A DNA stretch of 6,491 nt from Bacteroidales bacterium UBA1204 (GTDB lineage Bacteria; Bacteroidota; Bacteroidia; Bacteroidales; F082). Each line of letters begins with the position of its first letter. Positions within the stretch are counted from its first letter, which is position 1. Both the position numbers and the translations under genes were made by a program. The DNA lies in assembly GCA_002310075.1 (NCBI GenBank), contig DBXU01000039.1, positions 4,626 to 11,116 of the forward strand, given 5' to 3'. Positions 1 to 5,558 of the stretch are shown one piece after another. The notes under the pieces were generated by a model that did no database searches, was not told the origin of the DNA, and worked only from the letters and a program-made list of their open reading frames with translations.

Positions 1-713
1 GTGGAGGCCTCCGAGAGGCTGTCGTGTGTTCCAGTGTCGAGCCAAGCGAAGCCACGACCGAACACCTGCACCTTCAGCTCGCCGTCTTCAAGGAAGCGTT
101 GGTTCACCGTGGTGATCTCCAACTCTCCGCGTGCCGACGGTTTGATGTTCTTCGCTACTTCTACAACTTTGTTGGGATAGAAGTAAAGTCCTACCACGGC
201 ATAGTTGCTCTTAGGCTCTTTGGGTTTCTCCTCGATGCTGAGGCAGTTGCCTTGACGGTCGAACTCGGCCACGCCGTAACGTTCTGGATCGCTGACCCAA
301 TAGCCAAACACGGTGGCTTTTTTGTTTTCCTCGGCGTCTCTGACGGCATTACGAAGCAGGCTGGTGAAGCCGCTACCGTAGAAGATGTTGTCGCCCAACA
401 CAAGGCAAGCGCAGTCGTCGCCGATGAACTTCTCGCCGATAATGAAGGCTTGCGCCAGGCCATCGGGTGAGGGCTGTTCGGCATACTCGAAGTGGACGCC
501 GTAGTCGGAGCCGTCGCCCAGCAGACGCTGGAAGCCAGGCAGGTCATACGGGGTGCTGATGATGAGGATGTCGCGGATGCCTGCGAGCATCAATGCACTG
601 ATGGGATAATAGACCATCGGCTTGTCGTAGATGGGGAGCAGCTGCTTGCTGACGCCCTTAGTGATAGGATAAAGACGGGTTCCAGAACCGCCTGCTAATA
701 CGATACCTTTCAT
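1..713 (-). CDS. rfbA: Glucose-1-phosphate thymidylyltransferase (RmlA/RfbA), C-terminus cut by window edge
   Basis: This enzyme joins glucose-1-phosphate and dTTP to give dTDP-glucose and pyrophosphate, the first cytoplasmic step toward dTDP-L-rhamnose. The visible 237 residues start [18 protein letters not shown], the nucleotide-binding signature (residues 6-18), followed by [12 protein letters not shown] (22-33). LGDNIFYG carries Asp108 and WLDTGTH carries Asp226, the expected metal-binding pair; [13 protein letters not shown] and GELEITTVN are also family signatures. Full-length RmlA is about 290 residues, so roughly 50 are missing beyond the left edge. The ATG at 713 is the natural start because the binding motif follows directly. 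It lies 13 bases after the galE stop, so it is very likely co-transcribed with galE; the gap is A/T-rich with no Shine-Dalgarno, normal in Bacteroidota. Other rml genes may follow outside the window (inference). Family assignment is secure. Confidence 0.96.
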   Translation of the reverse strand, partial: MKGIVLAGGSGTRLYPITKGVSKQLLPIYDKPMVYYPISALMLAGIRDILIISTPYDLPGFQRLLGDGSDYGVHFEYAEQPSPDGLAQAFIIGEKFIGDDCACLVLGDNIFYGSGFTSLLRNAVRDAEENKKATVFGYWVSDPERYGVAEFDRQGNCLSIEEKPKEPKSNYAVVGLYFYPNKVVEVAKNIKPSARGELEITTVNQRFLEDGELKVQVFGRGFAWLDTGTHDSLSEAS

Positions 714-726
714 TTATCTATTGTTT

Positions 727-1737
727 TTAATATCCATTGGGGTTGTTACGTTGCCAGTTCCATGAGTCGCGGCACATCTCCTCGAGGCCATACTGAGCTT
801 TCCAGCCCAGCTCGCGTTCCGCCTTGGCGGGGTCGGAGTAGCAGGTGGCGATGTCGCCCGCACGTCGCGGCTTGATGCTATATGGGATCTTGATACCGTT
901 GATTTTTTCAAAAGTCTTTACCACATCAAGCACTGAGTATCCATGTCCAGTACCGAGGTTATAGATAGCGCTGCCACATTTGCGTTCGATAGCCTGCAAG
1001 GCTGCCACATGGCCTTTGGCCAAGTCAACAACATGGATATAGTCGCGGACACCCGTGCCATCGGGAGTCGGGTAATCATTGCCGAACACGCCTAACTCAG
1101 CACGTTTGCCCACGGCCACCTGGGTGACGTATGGCATCAAGTTGTTCGGGATGCCATTAGGGTTCTCCCCTATCCTACCGCTCGGGTGGGCACCGATGGG
1201 GTTGAAGTAGCGCAGCAGTACGATGTTCCATTCCTTGTCGGCCTTCTGCATGTCCATCATGATCTCCTCGAGCATGCTCTTGGTCTGGCCGTAAGGGTTG
1301 GTACAATGGCCTTTGGGACATTCCTCTGTGATGGGAATGATGGCTGGGTCGCCGTATACCGTAGCTGAAGATGAGAAGATGATGTTCTTGCAGCTGTGTT
1401 GGCGCATCACGTCGAGGAGTGTCAGCGTGCCGCCGATGTTGTTTTCGTAGTATTCCCAAGGCTTTTCCACGCTCTCGCCCACGGCTTTCAGCCCAGCGAA
1501 GTGGATGCAAGCATCGAAGTGATGCGCTTCCATCACGCGGTTGAGGCCTTCGCGGTCGCGGATGTCGACTTCATGGAAGGGGATCTCTTTCCCTGTCAGC
1601 TCTGCCACGCGCTCGAGCGACTTACGGTTGCTGTTGCTGAGGTTATCGACCACTACCGTGTCGTGGCCTGAGGCGTTGAGTTCAACCAAAGTATGGGAGC
1701 CTATGAAACCGGCGCCACCTGTGACTAATATTTTCAT
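727..1737 (-). CDS. galE: UDP-glucose 4-epimerase GalE
   Basis: GalE is a cytoplasmic NAD-dependent short-chain dehydrogenase that interconverts UDP-glucose and UDP-galactose (Leloir pathway, and galactosyl donor supply for polysaccharide). The 336-residue protein is full length. It has the NAD-binding GGAGFIGSH (7-15), DNLSNS (31-36) after the second strand, the catalytic Ser124 in FSSSATVYG, and Tyr149/Lys153 in YGQTK; these positions coincide with the E. coli GalE catalytic numbering. RYFNPIGAHPSG and RRAGDIATCY (291-300) form the sugar-nucleotide site. Residue 299 is Cys where E. coli GalE has Tyr and human GALE has Cys307, which suggests that UDP-GlcNAc/UDP-GalNAc may also be used (inference). 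The ATG overlaps the stop of the upstream methyltransferase gene as ATGA, implying translational coupling; rfbA follows after 13 bases. No separate promoter of the TAnnTTTG type was found just upstream. Confidence 0.97.
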   Translation of the reverse strand: MKILVTGGAGFIGSHTLVELNASGHDTVVVDNLSNSNRKSLERVAELTGKEIPFHEVDIRDREGLNRVMEAHHFDACIHFAGLKAVGESVEKPWEYYENNIGGTLTLLDVMRQHSCKNIIFSSSATVYGDPAIIPITEECPKGHCTNPYGQTKSMLEEIMMDMQKADKEWNIVLLRYFNPIGAHPSGRIGENPNGIPNNLMPYVTQVAVGKRAELGVFGNDYPTPDGTGVRDYIHVVDLAKGHVAALQAIERKCGSAIYNLGTGHGYSVLDVVKTFEKINGIKIPYSIKPRRAGDIATCYSDPAKAERELGWKAQYGLEEMCRDSWNWQRNNPNGY

Positions 1738-3443
1738 AATGAGTTTACTAACGCTATTTCTTCTGCATCAAATCGATACAGGTCATAAATCAAACTATCA
1801 ATTTTTTCGGGAGCTTCTTTATCGCCTTTTAATGCTAGGTCCACAAGAACAGAAAGTTGTTGGTTCTGCTCTGGCGTGATCTTCGGGAAAGGCAAAGCAG
1901 ATAGGTTGCCTTTTAGAATCTTGAGGTCGTTGAACCGTTTGACGTAGATATAATTGAACAATGTTGAATTGAGGAACGCCAGCACAGTCTTGATGCTCAT
2001 GCCGTCTACCTCAGGAATGAGGATGTTGGCGCTATTGAGGAAAAGGCGCTGCTTGTCATCGTAGGTGAAACAAAGGCGACTCGACACGAACTTATATACT
2101 AGTTTCTCCTTGGCGCGATAGAATTCGTCTTTGGCACACTGCTGGAAATCGGCACGGTTGTATTTGACATAACGGCTGGCTTTCTTCAAACCATATTTGA
2201 CAACATCCTTGCCAGTAAAAATGGGTTCCAAGCCTTTGCGCGGATAGTCTTTCAATACTTTGGCGTTATTGCCAGTGATGATACCCAGGGCCCATTGGCT
2301 GTGCGACAAGTCATCGTGACGCAAACGCTCTGCCTTGTCGAGGATGGCCTCCACTTGGTCGTTAAGCATGGGGATGGCACAGAAATCATCCTCGAGTGGC
2401 ACATACTCTTTCCTCGATACTTCATTGTTTGCACCATACACCACATAATTCTGACTTCCGAAAACAGGTTTTTTACTAACCTTCAAGCTGATGAAATCAG
2501 TAAACACACCTTTGAAGCGTTCCCGATAGCATTTTATGCTTTCTACACGCGTTTCTTGCATCACAAAACGTCGCAAATCCGAATGCACTTTGATTTTCAT
2601 CGTTGACGATGGCAAAAGGAAATGCAGTATGCCGTTTTTATTCAACCACTTAAACGACTCCGTGAAAAACAAGGACGCCTTTTCTTTCGATTGGACCATT
2701 TCAGATGCATGTTGCTTTCCTTTCTCAGTCCCCCATGGAGGGTTGGTGATAATGTAATCAAAACGCATATCGCCCAAAGCGGCAGGGGCGTGCAAGAGGA
2801 AATCCAATTGGAAAATCTGCGGATAAATGGCTGATTCGTTATACTTCACCATCAGGTTGGCTTTGGCGATCATGACAGCGAGCGGGTCGTTATCGATACC
2901 ATAAAGCTGTTCCATTTCAGCATGCTCAACCTTAAGCAAAAAGATACCGCTTCCGCAACAAGGGTCAAGGAACTTCTCTCCCTTTAGGACACGAATATCC
3001 GAAAGCATCTCTTTGACAATGGCCGGTTTGGTGTAATAAAGCCCTTTCAGGATGCGGTTGCCCTCTGCCGTCAATGACTGGTAAACATATCCCATCCAGT
3101 CGTCCTGCCTGTTTTTCAGTATTTGACGCGGTATTTCAAGGTCGATTCGTTCATAATGGCTGTACTCTTCGAAGAAACGGCGCTTGTTTTCCTCGTTGAC
3201 CTTGTTATGTTCCAGATAAGAAGCACAGAGACTGAAGATCAGGCTGTCAATTGGACAGTCTACCAATTTCAAATCTTCGACAAAACGAGGCAAACTCCCT
3301 GCCAAAACATAGCCCTCTGGAGTAATGATTTTCTGCGAACGGCTCTTGTTAGCCCTCCGCATCAGGCGACCGTCACTGCCATTTTTCAGCTTGTCCCAGT
3401 TCCTTTTTGTTGCCTTTGAAATGAAAATGCTTGCTTCCGTCAT
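1734..3443 (-). CDS. Adenine-specific DNA methyltransferase, Eco57I/TaqI-like gamma class, stand-alone
   Basis: The 569-residue protein is predicted to transfer a methyl group from S-adenosylmethionine to N6 of adenine at a specific DNA sequence. Motif X-like LKGLYYTKPAIV is at 132-143, motif I FLDPCCGSGIF at 158-168, the acidic motif II loop YGIDNDP at 181-187, motif III-like LDF at 213-215 and the catalytic NPPW (motif IV) at 234-237. The X-I-IV order is that of gamma-type N6-adenine enzymes. The C-terminal third (about 385-525), with IITGNNAKV, FTGKDVVKY, LNSANILIP and ending LSALPFPKI, resembles the TaqI-like target-recognition domain. The first 130 residues carry no visible PD-(D/E)XK nuclease; ISKATKRNW (8-16) faintly recalls a recognition helix. 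No restriction gene is adjacent, so this may be an orphan enzyme, or its partner lies elsewhere. A perfect AGGAGG lies 12 bases before the ATG, inside a possible leader ORF. The stop overlaps galE by ATGA. The gene looks AT-richer than galE and rfbA, consistent with acquisition by transfer (inference). Confidence 0.9.
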   Translation of the reverse strand: MTEASIFISKATKRNWDKLKNGSDGRLMRRANKSRSQKIITPEGYVLAGSLPRFVEDLKLVDCPIDSLIFSLCASYLEHNKVNEENKRRFFEEYSHYERIDLEIPRQILKNRQDDWMGYVYQSLTAEGNRILKGLYYTKPAIVKEMLSDIRVLKGEKFLDPCCGSGIFLLKVEHAEMEQLYGIDNDPLAVMIAKANLMVKYNESAIYPQIFQLDFLLHAPAALGDMRFDYIITNPPWGTEKGKQHASEMVQSKEKASLFFTESFKWLNKNGILHFLLPSSTMKIKVHSDLRRFVMQETRVESIKCYRERFKGVFTDFISLKVSKKPVFGSQNYVVYGANNEVSRKEYVPLEDDFCAIPMLNDQVEAILDKAERLRHDDLSHSQWALGIITGNNAKVLKDYPRKGLEPIFTGKDVVKYGLKKASRYVKYNRADFQQCAKDEFYRAKEKLVYKFVSSRLCFTYDDKQRLFLNSANILIPEVDGMSIKTVLAFLNSTLFNYIYVKRFNDLKILKGNLSALPFPKITPEQNQQLSVLVDLALKGDKEAPEKIDSLIYDLYRFDAEEIALVNSL

Positions 3444-3502
3444 GATACAGCTTCGCCTCCTAAGTCACACCAAGAATACTTAATGGACTGTAATTCAATC
3501 AT
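3440..3502 (-). CDS. Possible 20-residue leader ORF coupled to the methyltransferase gene
   Basis: Reading leftward, an ATG at 3502 opens 20 codons (starting MIELQSIKYSW, ending GGEAVS) and stops with a TGA that overlaps the methyltransferase ATG as ATGA. The AGGAGG that would serve the methyltransferase lies within the Leu-Gly-Gly codons of this ORF. A Bacteroidota-type promoter is predicted to start transcription near 3530, leaving about 28 bases before this ATG, so the ORF would be inside the mRNA leader. The arrangement fits translational coupling, where ribosomes finishing the short ORF restart on the methyltransferase. No family is recognised, and no own Shine-Dalgarno is seen. It could instead be a chance ORF or the residual end of a lost upstream gene. 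Confidence 0.35.
   Translation of the reverse strand: MIELQSIKYSWCDLGGEAVS
3456..3461 (-). promoter_or_regulatory. Shine-Dalgarno AGGAGG for the methyltransferase gene
   Basis: A perfect six-base AGGAGG on the minus strand ends 12 bases before the methyltransferase ATG at 3443. The spacing is longer than optimal, but no alternative in-frame start lies closer. It stands out because Bacteroidota genes, including galE and rfbA here, usually lack such a motif. Confidence 0.55.
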
Positions 3503-3536
3503 ATACAAAACCGCCTAATACGGCATATTAATCTTG

Positions 3537-3566
3537 CAAATATAAGAATTTATTAGGTTTTGCAAC
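3537..3566 (-). promoter_or_regulatory. Predicted Bacteroidota-type promoter for the methyltransferase-galE-rfbA unit
   Basis: On the minus strand, TATATTTG (3544-3537) matches the Bacteroidota -7 consensus TAnnTTTG exactly and is followed by C. A GTTG (3566-3563) lies 18 bases upstream, close to the -33 TTG/TTTG element at nearly the usual spacing. The start of transcription would fall near 3530, giving a leader of about 87 bases before the methyltransferase ATG. It is the only consensus match found upstream of this three-gene unit. The prediction rests on motif matching only. Confidence 0.5.
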
Positions 3567-3584
3567 TATTTTATTAATAAAATA
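3567..3584. repeat. 18-bp perfect palindrome between divergent promoters
   Basis: TATTTTATTAATAAAATA reads the same on both strands, with its centre between 3575 and 3576. It is composed only of A and T. It directly abuts the -33 element of the leftward promoter and lies about 30 bases upstream of the -7 element of the rightward one. It could be a dimeric-regulator operator or an AT-rich upstream element stimulating both promoters; low complexity means chance is also possible. Confidence 0.45.
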
Positions 3585-3615
3585 AACAAGGGGTGTTTTT
3601 CATGCGTTTTTTACC

Positions 3616-3623
3616 TATTTTTG
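3616..3623 (+). promoter_or_regulatory. Predicted -7 element of the tsaB promoter
   Basis: TATTTTTG followed by C is an exact match to the Bacteroidota -7 consensus TAnnTTTG. Transcription would start near 3630, about 14 bases before the ATG at 3644. No clear -33 TTTG is seen at the expected distance; the region around 3593-3600 is only T-rich. A near match with one extra base, TAGGTTTTG, lies further upstream at 3554-3562. Confidence 0.45.
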
Positions 3624-3643
3624 CCTCATTAAAACTCAAGGTA

Positions 3644-4339
3644 ATGATTCTTTGTTTGGAAACTGCGACCCCTGTTTGTTCGGTCGCACTCAACTCGGCT
3701 TGTTGTACGTTGGCCATGCGCGAAACGGAAGGACAAAATGCTCATTCTGAAAAAATTACAAACTTCATCAAAGCCGTGATGGAGGAGGTGGGCATCGATT
3801 ACTCGAAGTTGGATGCCGTGGCCGTGAGCCAAGGTCCGGGTTCTTATACGGGTTTACGCATCGGAGTGAGCACGGCCAAAGGCATCTGCTATGCCGCAGA
3901 CCTGCCATTGATGGCCATTGATACCTTAGAAGCCATGGCACATGGCATGAAGGAGAAACTGGGAAGCCAAATTGAGCCCAACGACTTGCTTATCCCCATG
4001 ATTGACGCTCGCCGCATGGAAGTGTATGCCGCCGTCTTCGATGCCAACTTGAACAAAATCAACGATACGGCTGCTTTGGTCATCGATGAAAACTCGTTCG
4101 AAGACCTGAGAAAAGACCATCGGCTCTGGCTCTTTGGCGATGGTGCACCCAAGCTGTACGAATTATTTAAAAATCAAGAAAACATAAACATAGTCAAAGG
4201 TTTTAAACCTTCCGCATCTTATATGCGTGTCTTGGCAGAGCAGGTTTTACAGAAACAGCAGTTTGTGGATGTAGCCTATTTCGAGCCGTTCTACCTAAAA
4301 GACTTTGTCGCTGGCAAGCCACATGTGAAAGGACTGTAA
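3644..4339 (+). CDS. tsaB: tRNA threonylcarbamoyladenosine biosynthesis protein TsaB
   Basis: TsaB is the non-catalytic partner of TsaD in the cytoplasmic TsaB-TsaD-TsaE complex, which adds the threonylcarbamoyl group to A37 of ANN-reading tRNAs. It belongs to the ASKHA actin-like fold. The 231 residues begin MILCLETATPVCSVAL, carry GPGSYTGLRIG (64-74) and MIDARRMEVYAA (119-130), and end with the family-typical YFEPFYLKDFVAGKP. Length matches the usual TsaB. An in-frame GTG at 3593 would add 17 residues, but it lies upstream of the predicted transcription start, and family members begin at MILCLETAT, so the ATG at 3644 is chosen. An AAGG sits only two bases before it, so initiation probably does not rely on a classical Shine-Dalgarno. 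The peptidase gene follows after a single base, indicating an operon; no functional link to that peptidase is known. Confidence 0.95.
   Translation: MILCLETATPVCSVALNSACCTLAMRETEGQNAHSEKITNFIKAVMEEVGIDYSKLDAVAVSQGPGSYTGLRIGVSTAKGICYAADLPLMAIDTLEAMAHGMKEKLGSQIEPNDLLIPMIDARRMEVYAAVFDANLNKINDTAALVIDENSFEDLRKDHRLWLFGDGAPKLYELFKNQENINIVKGFKPSASYMRVLAEQVLQKQQFVDVAYFEPFYLKDFVAGKPHVKGL
4328..4333 (+). promoter_or_regulatory. Shine-Dalgarno AAAGGA for the M28 peptidase gene
   Basis: AAAGGA lies within the last codons of tsaB, seven bases before the peptidase ATG at 4341. Its position supports that start and suggests that translation of the peptidase is coupled to termination of tsaB. Confidence 0.45.
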
Positions 4340-4340
4340 A

Positions 4341-5555
4341 ATGAAAAAAACTCTTTTAATTGCTTTACTGTTAGGCATGGGCGTTTCGGTTCACGCCCAA
4401 CACCTTTTTGAACACGATTATCCCCTTATTACAGAAGTAGACCCTCAGATACAAGCACTGATGGATTCTGTATCTATAGACAGTCTTACTAAAACCATCG
4501 AACATCTAAGTTCATACCACACAAGACGTTATGATAGTCGATTTATCTATGAGGTTCAAGATTGGTTGTATGATCGTTATTGCACTTTAGGATTGGATAC
4601 TATCATCAAGCATGACTTCAAGTTACATAATTTAAGTATCACAGAAACCGGAGATAACATTATTGCCATCAAATGGGGGTCAAAGCATCCAGAAGAGTTT
4701 GTCGTTTGTGGGGCACACTACGACTCTTATGCATGGGACGGCAACGACCCAGATACCATTAGGTCGCCAGGTGCTGATGACAATGCCACTGGTGTGGCAG
4801 GAATCTGGGAAGCGGCTCGTATCCTAAGCCGACACACTTTTGACCGTTCTATCATTTTTGCCAACTGGTGCGCCGAAGAGTGTGGACTCGTTGGTAGCAC
4901 CGCATATGCAAAGGAATGTGCAGAACAAAACATGGACATTGTCGGTTATTTCAATCTTGACATGACCGGATATCTGAAAGAGGGCTCCGATATTCATGTT
5001 CACCTCCTTTACACCACACGCGACTCAACTTTTGCTGACTATTTCTATAACTTTTGTGATGTCTATTATCCCAGTCTACGCGTCACACAGAATTGGCTTA
5101 TCAATGCCGATAGCGACTTCTCTTCATTCAACCGCAACGGCTACCCTGCCCTGCAGCCCTTTGAAGACGTTCATGCCAGTTCTCCTTTTATCCACACTCG
5201 TAATGACATTTTGGGGTTAAGTGTCAACAACATGGAACAATGTAAATTGTTCTCGGAACTCAACCTTGGTGCAGTGGCCATCTTGGCAGGACTCTCCCAT
5301 CAAAATGTGATAGAAACAACGCCTATTCCCGTGGCCGTTTTTCCAAATCCAGCCAAAGAAGCGGTCACAATCATGGCAGAAGACGGTATTCAACAAGTCG
5401 TTTTGTATAACCTTTTAGGTCAACAAATTACCACAAACGATCGCGTCAGCGACGAAAAAACCGTGTTGAGCACCGAAGGGCTCTCGCAGGGACTTTACAT
5501 AATTCGAGTAGTAACCACAAAAGGCGTGGTGACAAAAGAGTTGGTCGTCAAATGA
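4341..5555 (+). CDS. Secreted M28-family zinc metallopeptidase with T9SS type A sorting domain
   Basis: A probable co-catalytic di-zinc aminopeptidase exported to the cell surface or medium. Residues 1-19 form a signal peptide (MKK, hydrophobic core, VHA) with Gln20 at +1, as expected from the Bacteroidota rule that signal peptidase I substrates expose Gln for pyroglutamate formation. The M28 domain spans about 45-320: His126 in GAHYDSY, Asp146 in GADDNATGVAG, the Glu179-Glu180 pair in AEECGLVGS, Asp207 in FNLDMTG and His285 in FIHTRND supply all expected metal and catalytic positions. SDFSSF (258-263) replaces the commoner SDHxxF. The last 75 residues, from VAVFPNPAKE through YNLLGQQI and GLYIIRV to KELVVK, form a type A C-terminal sorting domain, normally removed as the protein passes the type IX secretion system. 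Substrate is unknown; the intact DNATG and EExGLxGS favour a peptidase over a glutaminyl cyclase. It follows tsaB by one base. Confidence 0.93.
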   Translation: MKKTLLIALLLGMGVSVHAQHLFEHDYPLITEVDPQIQALMDSVSIDSLTKTIEHLSSYHTRRYDSRFIYEVQDWLYDRYCTLGLDTIIKHDFKLHNLSITETGDNIIAIKWGSKHPEEFVVCGAHYDSYAWDGNDPDTIRSPGADDNATGVAGIWEAARILSRHTFDRSIIFANWCAEECGLVGSTAYAKECAEQNMDIVGYFNLDMTGYLKEGSDIHVHLLYTTRDSTFADYFYNFCDVYYPSLRVTQNWLINADSDFSSFNRNGYPALQPFEDVHASSPFIHTRNDILGLSVNNMEQCKLFSELNLGAVAILAGLSHQNVIETTPIPVAVFPNPAKEAVTIMAEDGIQQVVLYNLLGQQITTNDRVSDEKTVLSTEGLSQGLYIIRVVTTKGVVTKELVVK

Positions 5556-5558
5556 TCA
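5553..5558. other. Back-to-back stop codons of convergent genes (TGATCA)
   Basis: The TGA of the plus-strand peptidase gene (5553-5555) is immediately followed by the complement of the minus-strand gltX TGA (5558-5556). Together they form the palindrome TGATCA with no intergenic base. No hairpin with a T-tract is visible at the junction, so termination signals must lie inside the opposing genes or be Rho-dependent. Confidence 0.9.

Noticed and set aside
24..470. 148-codon plus-strand ORF opposite rfbA
   Set aside because: It is antisense to a clear rfbA reading frame with intact motifs, and its translation shows no recognisable domain; long antisense frames are common in GC-richer coding DNA.
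191..547. 118-codon minus-strand ORF within rfbA in another frame
   Set aside because: It is rich in Ser/Ala/Thr, as expected of an out-of-frame shadow, and rfbA in the correct frame runs unbroken from 713 to the left edge.
1541..1879. Plus-strand ORF spanning the galE/methyltransferase junction
   Set aside because: It runs opposite two well-supported genes and has no start signal or recognisable domain.
1738..1900. Separate promoter for galE inside the 3' end of the methyltransferase gene
   Set aside because: No TAnnTTTG match was found on the minus strand here, and the ATGA overlap favours co-transcription.
3054..3443. Fused restriction nuclease domain in the methyltransferase N-terminus (type IIG arrangement)
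   Set aside because: The roughly 130 residues before motif X are too short, and no PD-(D/E)XK pattern is visible.
3512..3524. Short inverted repeat in the methyltransferase mRNA leader (CCG...CGG)
   Set aside because: Only three paired bases with a seven-base loop; too weak to call an attenuator or riboswitch.
5514..5530. Possible terminator hairpin ACCAC...GTGGT near the end of the peptidase gene
   Set aside because: The stem is only five base pairs, lies within the coding sequence and is not followed by a T-tract on either strand.
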